Positions 8,995 to 18,313 of a stretch of DNA of 64,000 bases are shown here, in pieces. Each line of letters opens with the position of its first letter. Positions within the stretch are counted from its first letter, which is position 1. A program made the translations under genes and the position numbers. The notes under the pieces were generated by a model. That model was given only the letters and a program-made list of their open reading frames with translations, did no database searches and was not told the origin of the DNA. The DNA is from Bacteroidales bacterium (lineage in GTDB: Bacteria > Bacteroidota > Bacteroidia > Bacteroidales > JAADGE01): NCBI GenBank assembly GCA_021648725.1, contig JAKISF010000008.1, positions 1 through 64,000 on the forward strand. The letters are read 5' to 3'.

Positions 8995-10497
8995 ATGAAA
9001 ATAAGATTTAAAATATTCATATCAATCCTTTTAACCGCAATCATTATAAGTTCAGCTTTTCTTATAATAATTCCTTTTGAATCGATTACTCAATTTGTTG
9101 AAAACAATATAATTATTTTCGGAATAATTTCAGCATCTTCTTTAATTTTAATAAGTCTTACTATATTTCTGTTAATCATTGACATAGAAAAGCCGTTAAG
9201 TCGTATCAAACTATTTATCAGAAATATAAATTCCGGCAAGTCTAATCAAAAAACAAAACTGAATACTGCCCGAAAAGACAATATAGGAATAATTTCGGCA
9301 GAACTGATAACTTTGCAAAAAACATTGCATAACGCATCATTATATGCAGAAAATCTTAAATCAGGTAAATTTGAAGAATTAGAAAAACATATAAGTTCCG
9401 ATGCAATTATCGGAAAAACATTATCCGAAATTCAAGAAAACTTGATTTCAATTGAAAAAGAAAAAAAATATACTGTTGAAGAAAATAAAAAAACACAATG
9501 GTTTCAAAACGGTATAGCAGATTTTGCAAAATTATTACAACAAGATTTTGAAAGTACCGAAGATTTAGCTTCCGCAGCAGTTAAAAAATTAGTAAAACAT
9601 TTAGAAGTTGAGCAAGGAGGTATTTTTGTTTTACATGAAAACGGTGAAGAAAAAACTCTCGTTTTAGAAGCAGCCTACGCATTCGACAAAAAGAAAATTC
9701 TTGATGCAGAATTTGAAATTGGCGAAGGATTAGTAGGAAAATGTGCAAAAGACCTAAAAACAATTAAAATTGAAAATCTGCCGGAAGGCTACACATTTAT
9801 AGGTTCAGGCTTGGGCGAAGATACTCCCGAAACACTACTTTTAGTTCCTATGATGCACGAGAATATATTATTCGGAGTTATCGAAATTGCATCTTTATAT
9901 AAAATACCTGATTATAAAATTAATTTTATAAATGCCGTAGGTGAAAGAATAGCAACCGAAATTTATAATCTGAAAACAAAACTTCTTACAAAAACACTGG
10001 CAGAAGATTTTAAAAAACAAGCAGAAGAATTAGCTTTAAAAGAAAAAGAGACAGAACAAACAATAAATCAACTTCAAAAAGCAAAAGATAAAATTGCTGA
10101 GCAAGCTGCTGAAAGTAACGGAATATTGAAAGCTCTTATTTCTGTTGCATCAGTTGTATTTTATGATATGGAAGGCAGAATTACAAATATAAATCAAAAA
10201 AACTTGGAACTTTTTAATCTTAAAAAAGAAGAACAAATAGGGAAAACCCATTTTGAAATTCTAAAAGAGGCAAAAGAAAATCCGGAGTGGTTTGAAGAAT
10301 TTTGGAATGACCTTCGCAAAGGAAAAACGAGAACAAAAGAATATTATATAAAAAATGAAGACAAAGAAATGTGGTTGCTTGAAACTTTCACTCCGATATT
10401 AAATAATGAAGGTAAACCTGAAAAAGTAATAAATATCGGAATTGACATAACCGAGCAAAAACTTCTTGAAAAGCAGCTCAACAAACAACATAAATAA
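8995..10497 (+). CDS. Membrane-bound GAF and PAS domain sensor protein without output domain
   Basis: A 500-residue protein. Two membrane helices (about 7-27 and 38-62) flank a very short periplasmic loop. A HAMP-like segment (about 62-115), a GAF domain (about 185-330, with EQGGIFVLHEN and EIGEGLVGKCA), a coiled coil (about 335-375) and a PAS domain (about 378-490, ending NIGIDITEQKLLEKQL) follow. The PAS is normally followed by a histidine-kinase or GGDEF domain. Here the protein stops seven residues after the PAC-like end. No partner kinase gene is next door. It may act by protein contact, or be a truncated kinase. It probably senses a cytoplasmic ligand or redox state. Confidence 0.8.
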   Translation: MKIRFKIFISILLTAIIISSAFLIIIPFESITQFVENNIIIFGIISASSLILISLTIFLLIIDIEKPLSRIKLFIRNINSGKSNQKTKLNTARKDNIGIISAELITLQKTLHNASLYAENLKSGKFEELEKHISSDAIIGKTLSEIQENLISIEKEKKYTVEENKKTQWFQNGIADFAKLLQQDFESTEDLASAAVKKLVKHLEVEQGGIFVLHENGEEKTLVLEAAYAFDKKKILDAEFEIGEGLVGKCAKDLKTIKIENLPEGYTFIGSGLGEDTPETLLLVPMMHENILFGVIEIASLYKIPDYKINFINAVGERIATEIYNLKTKLLTKTLAEDFKKQAEELALKEKETEQTINQLQKAKDKIAEQAAESNGILKALISVASVVFYDMEGRITNINQKNLELFNLKKEEQIGKTHFEILKEAKENPEWFEEFWNDLRKGKTRTKEYYIKNEDKEMWLLETFTPILNNEGKPEKVINIGIDITEQKLLEKQLNKQHK

Positions 10498-10562
10498 TTT
10501 TTCAATATTAATATCCGTTATTTAAAGGTTATAAATAATTTCTTCTATTAATTCAATTTCAA

Positions 10563-11972
10563 ATGAACAGAATATATTTAATAATTACCTTTATTATCAG
10601 CATAAATTCTGCTTTTTCTCAAGAATATTCCGTTTACGGAAATGCAGCAACATATTCGGGAACAACACTTGAAATGTATGTATATTCTGATTATATTACA
10701 AAAACAAAACAAATAATCTCGAGATGTAAAGTTGATGAAGAAGGATACTTTTCTTTTAAACTGACAGAAAAAGATACCGTTGAAGCATTTATTGATTTAG
10801 ATGTTTTTATAGGAAGAATAATTCTTGAACCCGGTAAAGATTTTAAAATTGTATTACCGAAAAAAACAGTCCGAAACGATTATGACAGATTAAATCCATA
10901 TTTTGAACCGATGCAATTTTACATAAGAATTTTAAACGGAGATGATAATATTACCTCGGCAATAAAGCTTTTCAACAGACTTATGGAGCAATCAAACAAA
11001 ATAATTTTTAAAGATAAAACGTATATTAATTCAGGAATTGTAGAAAAAGAAATAAAAAAAATAGATGACAGCACATCATACATATCAAACTCTTTTTTTA
11101 ACAATTACAAAAAATATAAATTTCTATATTTAAGACATTTAACCTTCTATAAAAATAAAAAAGCAATCATCAGAAAAGATTTTTCGGGGCAAAAACTTTT
11201 TGCTAAAAACCCTGCCTATAATGAAATGCTTGAGAAATCTTTTAAATCATTTATTTTTCAAACAAACGGAGATACTTTATATAACTTTCTTTCTGCCGAT
11301 TATTCTTGGAATAATTATATGAATTATTTGGCAAAAGATAAGATGTTTTATAATAAAGAATTTCGCGAGTATCTTTTTTTGCTGAACCTTTCAAAATTAT
11401 TTTACAGAAACAGCACCTATCAAAAAAGTATAATAAAGCTGCTGCGTTCTGCAAAAAGTACAGATATAACAAAACAATCCGAAATCATTATTTATAATTT
11501 TCTTAATAAATCTGCAAAGTTAATTGTCGGAAATCCGATTCCGTATTTCAGTTTGCCTGACGAAAACGAATTATTTGTTTCTCCCGATGAATTTGAAGAC
11601 AACTTTGTATATCTGTGTTTCTATAATAAAGACAGTTACGCATGCCAAAAAGAAATAGAGTTATTAAATCAACTTAATAAAAAAGAAATAGATCTATTAA
11701 AAATAGTAACAATATTTGTTGATGAAAATTCAGATTATATAAAAGATTTAAAAGAAAATAAAGAATACGACTGGACATTATTGTATTGTAACAAAAAAGA
11801 TAAAGTTTTAAGCGACTATAAAGTTGTTGCCTATCCTACTTATTACCTTATACATCCTACGGGAACATTATCTTTATACCCTGCTCCGAGCCCTGCCGAA
11901 AACTTTGAGTCAGTTTATTACAAAGCATATCAAAGTTGGAAAAGAAAACTTATTCGTGACGAAAACAAGTAA
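10563..11972 (+). CDS. Secreted thioredoxin-fold (TlpA-like) protein lacking CXXC
   Basis: A 469-residue protein with a signal peptide (residues 1-20, ending AFSQ). The N-terminal beta-rich domain (about 22-115) resembles the DUF4369-type domain found before TlpA/AhpC thioredoxins in Bacteroidota. A helical middle follows, then a C-terminal thioredoxin-like domain starting at VGNPIPYFSLPDENE, with the cis-proline segment AYPTYYLI. The redox motif is replaced by SYACQKE, which has a single cysteine, so a normal disulfide-exchange role is unlikely. It probably resides in the periplasm. Function unknown. Confidence 0.7.
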   Translation: MNRIYLIITFIISINSAFSQEYSVYGNAATYSGTTLEMYVYSDYITKTKQIISRCKVDEEGYFSFKLTEKDTVEAFIDLDVFIGRIILEPGKDFKIVLPKKTVRNDYDRLNPYFEPMQFYIRILNGDDNITSAIKLFNRLMEQSNKIIFKDKTYINSGIVEKEIKKIDDSTSYISNSFFNNYKKYKFLYLRHLTFYKNKKAIIRKDFSGQKLFAKNPAYNEMLEKSFKSFIFQTNGDTLYNFLSADYSWNNYMNYLAKDKMFYNKEFREYLFLLNLSKLFYRNSTYQKSIIKLLRSAKSTDITKQSEIIIYNFLNKSAKLIVGNPIPYFSLPDENELFVSPDEFEDNFVYLCFYNKDSYACQKEIELLNQLNKKEIDLLKIVTIFVDENSDYIKDLKENKEYDWTLLYCNKKDKVLSDYKVVAYPTYYLIHPTGTLSLYPAPSPAENFESVYYKAYQSWKRKLIRDENK

Positions 11973-12034
11973 CGTTTTCTTTCGCTTTTTTATTTAGTTG
12001 CACAGAACTGCGAATATAAATAAGACAAATTGCT

Positions 12035-13231
12035 TTATTCATATTTCCCGCTTTTGAATTTATTGTATAATTCCAGAGGATTAATAATAATACCGCCCAT
12101 AACTTCATAGTAGTTATATGAACGTCTTGTTTTTCTGGTAAAATCAAGAGTGTTTGATTCTCTGTTTTTGTTCCTGAATTCAAAGGACAACAATACTCCC
12201 GGATAAACTTCATAGCTGCCTTTAAATTTAAAACTCATATACTTGTAAGCTAATAAAGGGTCATTTGTAATATTAGGATCGGGAGCTGTTCTTATCAAAT
12301 AATTAAGTGTTTTATATTCAGGAGTAAGGTCTATATTCAGCTTTTCTGTATTATACCCGAAGTTAATTCCGAACGATATTGAGTTATATGAGTAGTAATC
12401 TTCAAATAAATCGTCTTTGCTTTTATATGCAATAAACGGCTTAATTTCAAATACATCTGCAAAAATCCCTCTCACATAAAATTTGCCGAAATAATAGTTC
12501 CAAAGTCTAAGCGGGTAATTATTTAATTCCTTTCCGTACATATCAGAAGCAATTATCTCAGAAAACATTTTTTTAGAATATCCTATGTCTAAGTTTGCTT
12601 TTAATTCAAGTTTTTTAATTTTAAAATCATGTCGTAATCTTATATCTATTTTCTCATCATTGTAATCTAACGGTAAAATTCCGAAAGTTGTATCATAAAG
12701 TCTTTTACCGAACGATGAATTAAGTTCAATATCGGTATTTTTAGAAATGCGATAATAAAAGTATAAATCGGCACGGTTCATTTTATAAGAATATAACCGT
12801 GTCAACTCATCACCCAAAACAGATGTTGCAATTTTATTTACGCGATCGAATCTATATTTCAATCCTAAATGCATTTTTTTGTTTATTCTGTATTCGTAAT
12901 TAAACCTTACATTAAATTTCTTTTGGTTTAAAACATTGTAATTTGAATATCTTCTGTTCCAAAAACTATTGTGAAATCTTAAAGTATGTTTTTTCTTAAT
13001 TCTATATTTAAAATATAGGTCATAATCAAAGTCAAAATAACTATCCGAAAGAATCATGTCAGATCCTGTTAATTCACTTCCGTCTCTTAATATTAACCTG
13101 TCGGGTGCTCTGAAAATATTACTTTCATAGCCAAAATTGCTGTAAAGTTGCGGCTTAAATTTAATTTGTCCGAATGATTGTAAGCTTATTATCATTACAA
13201 TCGCTAAAGTTGTAAAATATTTTTTTTTCAT
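12035..13231 (-). CDS. Outer-membrane beta-barrel protein (hypothetical)
   Basis: A 398-residue protein. I chose the ATG at 13231 because it gives a proper signal peptide (MKKKYFTT..SLQSFGQ, cleavage near residue 22) and lies one base past the stop of the TPR gene. A longer frame to 13303 would overlap that gene by 71 bases. The mature part is a succession of amphipathic, aromatic-rich strands separated by charged turns (such as YRIKKKHTLRFHNSF, YEYRINKKMHLGLKYRF, FYYRISKNTDIELNSSF), consistent with a barrel of about 16 strands. No TonB box or plug is seen. It is last in the operon with TPR, ATP-grasp and 7TM-transglutaminase genes and may be their outer-membrane outlet. Confidence 0.7.
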   Translation of the reverse strand: MKKKYFTTLAIVMIISLQSFGQIKFKPQLYSNFGYESNIFRAPDRLILRDGSELTGSDMILSDSYFDFDYDLYFKYRIKKKHTLRFHNSFWNRRYSNYNVLNQKKFNVRFNYEYRINKKMHLGLKYRFDRVNKIATSVLGDELTRLYSYKMNRADLYFYYRISKNTDIELNSSFGKRLYDTTFGILPLDYNDEKIDIRLRHDFKIKKLELKANLDIGYSKKMFSEIIASDMYGKELNNYPLRLWNYYFGKFYVRGIFADVFEIKPFIAYKSKDDLFEDYYSYNSISFGINFGYNTEKLNIDLTPEYKTLNYLIRTAPDPNITNDPLLAYKYMSFKFKGSYEVYPGVLLSFEFRNKNRESNTLDFTRKTRRSYNYYEVMGGIIINPLELYNKFKSGKYE

Positions 13232-13232
13232 T

Positions 13233-15512
13233 TTATTTTGATATTTCGTTAATTGCATTTTGTGCTTTAATAAATCCTGAATCAATACTGACAGCCTTTT
13301 CATAATAATTTAAGGCCTCATCAGTATTATCGTTTTTTTGTTTAATTCTGCCGAGTAAGTAGTATGCGTTTTTATGTTTATCATCAACTTTTATAGTTTT
13401 ATTCAACATTGTTTCTGCTTTATTGTATTCATTATTCTCATAATACAGCTTTGCAAGCCAATAATAATTCCAACTTTTATGCCTGCCCATTTCTATTGAT
13501 TTTAAATACCACTTTTCAGCAGCAACAAGGTCATCAGCCTTATCATAATTTCTTGCAATTTTATATGCTAAATTTTTGCTTTGCTTAAATCTAAAATACT
13601 TCTCCCCTGCAACTGCAGCACTTTTCCATTTTTTTTCTTTCTCAAGAATATCTATAATTAAATAATTCGCATTTTTACTGTAAGGGTTTAGAGCAAGGCA
13701 TTTTTCTAATTGAAAAACTGCATTAATATAATCATTGCCGGAATAATAAACTTTTGCTAACAAAAAACGACTCTTGAAATCGGAAGGGTTAATATCAATT
13801 GCTTCATTTAATATATCGGCTGCCGAGTTTATTTTATTTTGTGATAAATAAATATCGGCAATTTGCTTCATAGCATTTATATTATTCGGATCTGAATGTA
13901 AAATGTCATTTAAAATTTCTAAAGATTTTTCATTGTTTCCGTTTTTTATATAAACTAAAGCTAAATTATACTTTGCCGGTATATAATTCGGGTATTTTTG
14001 TAACAAAGCATCGTATGTTTTTATTGAATTAGAGTTATCTCCGTTTTTTCTGAATGCTATCGCAAGATTTTTCATTGCTTTTAAATAATCAGGATTAATC
14101 CTTAAAGCATTTTTATATGAATATATTGCAGAGTCTAATTTGCCGGTTTTCTCATAAATAGTTGCTAAGTTAAACCATGCCTTTTCGTATTCGGGGAATT
14201 TTTTAATAGCTTCTTTATAGTTTCTGACAGATGCGGCAGTATCCTTTAATCTTAAATACAACAAAGCCATATTATAATTTGCTTCGTGGTATGATTTGTT
14301 TTGAGAAAGTGCAGCTTTATAAGAATTTATTGCTTTATTATATTTGTTTTGCTTCCTTAGAACCAAACCTTTGTTCAAATATGCTTCCGGGTAATAACCG
14401 TCTGCTAATTTAATAGCCTTATCATAATTTAGTATAGCTTTATTATATTCTTTTTTTGCTGAATTTAATTTAGCCATATTAAAATAGGATTGAGGTTGAA
14501 GAGAATCTTGTTTTAAATTTTCGGCATATAGTTCTTCTGCTTCTTTTTTTCTGTTTTGAGAAATTAAAAAATCACCGTAAGCTTTAATTGTTTTTTCATC
14601 ATCAGGATTTAATTCAAATGCTTTTAAAAAGTTTTTTTCTGCCAGATTCATATTCCCCTCTTTAAAAAATAAGAAAGCTAATTGATAATATGCTTCATAT
14701 ACCGTTGGATTCAGCAAAATTATATCATTAAGGTATTTCTTTTTTTTCTCTGTTGATTCTTCTGACAGAGCTAATTGAACCCTGGGTAAAATATAATTTG
14801 GTTTTAAAAGGACGGCTTCTTCAAAGTTGCTTTTTGCCGAACTGTTTTTGCCTGTTTGCAACCGGGCTAAGCCTAAATAATATAATGCCTTGGCTTTAAT
14901 TGTTCCGCTTGACAGGTTGGCGGCAATTGCAGAATGTTTTGCAGCATCTTCCCATTTTTTAATTTTTATATATAAAATTGCAAGATTAAGGTGTGATTTT
15001 GTATTTTTTGATTGAATTCTTATTAAATCAAGGTAGGTTTTTTCGGCCTCTAAATATCTGTGTGTTCTTGAATAAGCTATCCCCATATTCGTATAAGCCG
15101 GAGCATATTGATTATCAAGCGAGATGCATTTCTTAAAATACTCAATAGCTTTATTATAGTTTTTTAATTTTAATTGTATAATTCCTATTTTATTAATAAT
15201 CCCCTTATTATTTGAATATTGATTGCCTAATATGCTGAAATACTTTTCGGCTTCTTTATAGTTCCCCGAATTAAAAAGTTTATTTCCTTCAACAAATAGT
15301 GTATCTGATTCTAATTCAATATTTTCATTTTTGTCCTCAATTTCATATTCTGTATATAAATCATCCGAACCTTCTTTTACAGAAGTAATTTTTATTATTT
15401 TCGGCATAATACTTATTCTTCCAGCATATCGGTCAACCATTATAATTGCTACTGTAATTAATAACAAAATAACAGTAAAAGGTATAAATGTATTTAAAAT
15501 GCGGTTAATCAT
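13233..15512 (-). CDS. Membrane-anchored tetratricopeptide repeat protein
   Basis: A 759-residue protein. One N-terminal membrane helix (about 10-27) is followed by a short linker and then almost uninterrupted TPR repeats of about 34 residues (for example PAYTNMGIAYSRTHRYLEAE, EKAWFNLATIYEKTGKLD), about 18 in all. With the helix as an uncleaved anchor, the solenoid would lie in the periplasm. It begins three bases after the ATP-grasp gene and ends one base before the beta-barrel gene, so it is co-transcribed with them. It probably scaffolds an envelope complex that links the inner-membrane 7TM-transglutaminase with the outer-membrane barrel. That is inference. Confidence 0.85.
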   Translation of the reverse strand: MINRILNTFIPFTVILLLITVAIIMVDRYAGRISIMPKIIKITSVKEGSDDLYTEYEIEDKNENIELESDTLFVEGNKLFNSGNYKEAEKYFSILGNQYSNNKGIINKIGIIQLKLKNYNKAIEYFKKCISLDNQYAPAYTNMGIAYSRTHRYLEAEKTYLDLIRIQSKNTKSHLNLAILYIKIKKWEDAAKHSAIAANLSSGTIKAKALYYLGLARLQTGKNSSAKSNFEEAVLLKPNYILPRVQLALSEESTEKKKKYLNDIILLNPTVYEAYYQLAFLFFKEGNMNLAEKNFLKAFELNPDDEKTIKAYGDFLISQNRKKEAEELYAENLKQDSLQPQSYFNMAKLNSAKKEYNKAILNYDKAIKLADGYYPEAYLNKGLVLRKQNKYNKAINSYKAALSQNKSYHEANYNMALLYLRLKDTAASVRNYKEAIKKFPEYEKAWFNLATIYEKTGKLDSAIYSYKNALRINPDYLKAMKNLAIAFRKNGDNSNSIKTYDALLQKYPNYIPAKYNLALVYIKNGNNEKSLEILNDILHSDPNNINAMKQIADIYLSQNKINSAADILNEAIDINPSDFKSRFLLAKVYYSGNDYINAVFQLEKCLALNPYSKNANYLIIDILEKEKKWKSAAVAGEKYFRFKQSKNLAYKIARNYDKADDLVAAEKWYLKSIEMGRHKSWNYYWLAKLYYENNEYNKAETMLNKTIKVDDKHKNAYYLLGRIKQKNDNTDEALNYYEKAVSIDSGFIKAQNAINEISK

Positions 15513-15515
15513 ACT

Positions 15516-16394
15516 TTAAATTTTATTTGCATATAATAAATCTCTTAATCCTGTCTGAGTAACATTTTGTATCTCAATACCGGGTCTTGCATTTATTTCA
15601 AGTACCAACGGTCCTTTATATTCGTCAATTGCAATATCAATTCCTAAAAATAAAAGAGGAGAGTTGTTTGCAATTTTTTGTGAAATACTTAATATTTCCT
15701 GCCAAAAAGGTATTTGCAAGCCTTCAATTATAACTTTTGAATCAGGGTGGAATATTTCATAGCTTTTATAATCATAAGCTTTTTTTAAAATGCCTGTTTC
15801 CAAATCAACCGAAACCCCAATTGCTCCTTGGTGGAGGTTTGCTTTCCCGTCAGACCGGTCTGTCGGAATTCTCAGCATAATATTTATTATTATTTTTTTG
15901 TATGTAATTATTCTTATATCCGGAACCCCTTTTGAATATATTTTTTTGAAGAAATTATGTGACTGTATTTGATATTCTACAATTGTTCTGTCATTTGTTC
16001 CGAACGAGTAAATACCAAATATTATATTTGCAATAAAACTTCTTATATCTCGGTATGTGTATTTCTTCCCTGATTGTGTTTTCCAAGTATTTTCGGTTTC
16101 TTTATTAAGAACTAATATACCTCCTCCTGCTTTGCCGTTTGCAGGCTTAATAACTAATTGTTTGTATTTTAATAAGCTACTCCATTTTTTATTAATTTCT
16201 CCTATTTTATCAATTATTGCATAAGTATTAGGATGCGGAATATTATGATGCTCAAAGAACTGCTTTGTAACAATTTTATCATTGGCTAAAATAAAATCCT
16301 TTTTCTTATTGTTCGGATATACCAAAATCCGATTTCTGGCATTTACACCAAAAATCTTTTTATCAAGGTTTAATATTGTTTTGAAACGATTCAT
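15516..16394 (-). CDS. RimK-related ATP-grasp ligase (alpha-L-glutamate ligase-like)
   Basis: A 292-residue ATP-grasp enzyme. The ATP-binding loop VIKPANGKAGGGI is at about residues 81-93, PDIRIITY at 158-165, RSDGKANLHQGAIG at 180-193, and the Mg/ATP carboxylates with LEINARPG at 265-272. This matches the alpha-L-glutamate-ligase-like family that in many Proteobacteria is paired with a 7TM-transglutaminase protein, exactly as here (the partner is upstream, 22 bases away). Members are expected to form amide bonds between an amino acid and a peptide or protein. The substrate is unknown. Cytoplasmic, second gene of a four-gene operon. Confidence 0.85.
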   Translation of the reverse strand: MNRFKTILNLDKKIFGVNARNRILVYPNNKKKDFILANDKIVTKQFFEHHNIPHPNTYAIIDKIGEINKKWSSLLKYKQLVIKPANGKAGGGILVLNKETENTWKTQSGKKYTYRDIRSFIANIIFGIYSFGTNDRTIVEYQIQSHNFFKKIYSKGVPDIRIITYKKIIINIMLRIPTDRSDGKANLHQGAIGVSVDLETGILKKAYDYKSYEIFHPDSKVIIEGLQIPFWQEILSISQKIANNSPLLFLGIDIAIDEYKGPLVLEINARPGIEIQNVTQTGLRDLLYANKI

Positions 16395-16416
16395 TCGTAA
16401 TTATATAAATTTATAT

Positions 16417-18018
16417 TTAAGAGATTAACCAACGAAAGCGCCAATATTCAGTTAACCTTAAACCTACCCACTTGCCTAACCATAATTCTGTTCCGATTAT
16501 AAGAAGTAATATTTCAGGGAAAGCCAAAAATACCGACTCTAAAGTATCTGAATTCATCACAAAAAATGCTGCTGAAGCAACAAACAGAGTTTGAATCATT
16601 AAAACAGCAGTTTTTTGCAAACCGTCTTCTTCTATTTTTCGGCCTAATCTTTCGGCGGTTACTGTTAATATAACAATTGGAAATAATGTAACATACGACA
16701 TTTTATAAAGACCTGCATCAATTGCTAATATCGATATTAAGATGGATGATACGATAACAAAAATTAATAAAATTGCCATTTTAGGAACATAGAGCAGACC
16801 CATCCTTTCTAAAGGGAAGTGCATGAATGACACCAAAACAGTAATAAATAAAAATCCGGACATACCATATATCAAACCTGTTTCGCTGAATGCAATTGCA
16901 ATTAAAGCAGGGAGAAAAACACCAAAGGTTTGAATTCCTATAACATTCCTAAATATTGCAACAAATAATGCTCCCATAGGCAACAAAATTATTATTTTAA
17001 TAAGCCCTAAAGGAATACCTACTTTTGTAAAAATAAACCAAAACTTATATGCATTCAAAGGTGTATCTTTTAATTCAGTCAATAATGACGGGTTTGGTTG
17101 TATCCTTGTGTTTATAGTAAAAAAATAATTAAAGTTTATATTTGAAGTATGTGAAAATAAATAATAATCCCCACTATATAAAGACAAATAATTAGCGGGT
17201 ATTTCAGCATAGTAATTATTTAAAGCATCAAATGGTACCCAGTATCCTTGAATATATGCCTCAACCCATTGATGAGATGTTTTTTTTGTTCCGTTACTTA
17301 ATATAATTCCGCCGACCAACCTTGCAGGAATTCCGGCTTTTCTGGATAATGCAACAAACAATCTGCTTTTACCGTTACATGATGCTTCGTTTAATTTTGC
17401 AGCAGTAACAGCATCAGTTAACCCTTTAAAAGGTCTGGGATTTATAGCATAAACATATTTAAAAATTGATTCAAGAACTTCATTTACATTATTAGATTTA
17501 GATATATGTTTTTCATAAATTTCATTAATGAACGGATGGTTAACTTGAATATTCTCTGTTGTTTCCAAATACTCTTTCATTGAAGAAGGTGTATTCTTCG
17601 GGATTATCAATGAAGAGTCAATCTCAAACTTTTGCGAACTTCCGAAGAATGTAAATTTATAAGATATATAGTGCTCAACATTTCGTTTATTTATTGCCCA
17701 ATTTCCTACTCTTCCCGATTTTTCGGAATGAACAGTAAATTCCGCTGATTCAGAGATATTTGTTTCATTGCTGATTTTTTGCCTTATGTCATTTGACGGT
17801 AAAAAACAAGATATGTTAATGTCATCGTCATAACCTGTGGCATTCATTTCCAACGTAACATCATAAGTTGTAACAGGAAGAATTTTTTGAAAAGAGTAAT
17901 TCCAAAATGAGAATTTAAATAAAACAATTATAAGCGGTAAAATGAAAAAGATGAAAAAAACAATTATATTAAATCTGTTAAAATAGTTATAATATGTATT
18001 TATTAAATTGTTTTTCAT
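16417..18018 (-). CDS. 7TM-transglutaminase (UUP1-like) membrane protein with apparently intact catalytic triad
   Basis: A 533-residue protein. An N-terminal membrane helix (about 17-36), a beta-rich periplasmic domain, a transglutaminase/protease domain (about 165-290) and seven C-terminal helices (about 336-530) give the UUP1_N/7TM_transglut_C architecture. Related proteobacterial proteins are usually described as inactive. Here Cys214 (NEASCNGKSR), His249 (TSHQWVEAY) and Asp264 (WVPFDAL) occupy the three catalytic positions. The domain would face the periplasm. First gene of the operon with the ATP-grasp ligase, TPR and beta-barrel genes. It may cleave or transfer the peptide product of the ligase; this pairing is known from genome context, the chemistry is not. 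Confidence 0.85.
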   Translation of the reverse strand: MKNNLINTYYNYFNRFNIIVFFIFFILPLIIVLFKFSFWNYSFQKILPVTTYDVTLEMNATGYDDDINISCFLPSNDIRQKISNETNISESAEFTVHSEKSGRVGNWAINKRNVEHYISYKFTFFGSSQKFEIDSSLIIPKNTPSSMKEYLETTENIQVNHPFINEIYEKHISKSNNVNEVLESIFKYVYAINPRPFKGLTDAVTAAKLNEASCNGKSRLFVALSRKAGIPARLVGGIILSNGTKKTSHQWVEAYIQGYWVPFDALNNYYAEIPANYLSLYSGDYYLFSHTSNINFNYFFTINTRIQPNPSLLTELKDTPLNAYKFWFIFTKVGIPLGLIKIIILLPMGALFVAIFRNVIGIQTFGVFLPALIAIAFSETGLIYGMSGFLFITVLVSFMHFPLERMGLLYVPKMAILLIFVIVSSILISILAIDAGLYKMSYVTLFPIVILTVTAERLGRKIEEDGLQKTAVLMIQTLFVASAAFFVMNSDTLESVFLAFPEILLLIIGTELWLGKWVGLRLTEYWRFRWLIS

Positions 18019-18313
18019 AAATTAAAGCTTAATAATAGATTTAGAGAGTTTTTTATGCGAATATTTTAAATCATACTTCAGTGGGTAAGATACCAAAAGG
18101 TTAAAAATAGTTGGAACGAAATCTTTATTTATTAAAATTGTTGTCTGATAAAAAATATATACAAAGGGTAAGCCCCAAAGTATCTTTCGATTACTTTAAC
18201 TTAAATCATGATTACGAAAGAACAATAGATTATTAACAGCATCAAATATGTAAAAGATGAGCATATAAGATAACACACACTATAAACAATTGTAGAGTTA
18301 TAAATGAAAAAGG
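18019..18313 (-). other. Intergenic region upstream of the 7TM-transglutaminase operon
   Basis: 295 bases, AT-rich. It must contain the promoter of the minus-strand operon, but I could not find an exact TAnnTTTG box on that strand. No reading frame, RNA gene or strong hairpin was seen. Confidence 0.4.

Noticed and set aside
13232-13303. Longer N-terminus of the beta-barrel protein, starting at 13303
   Set aside because: It would overlap the TPR gene and lacks a signal peptide; ATG 13231 gives a clear one.
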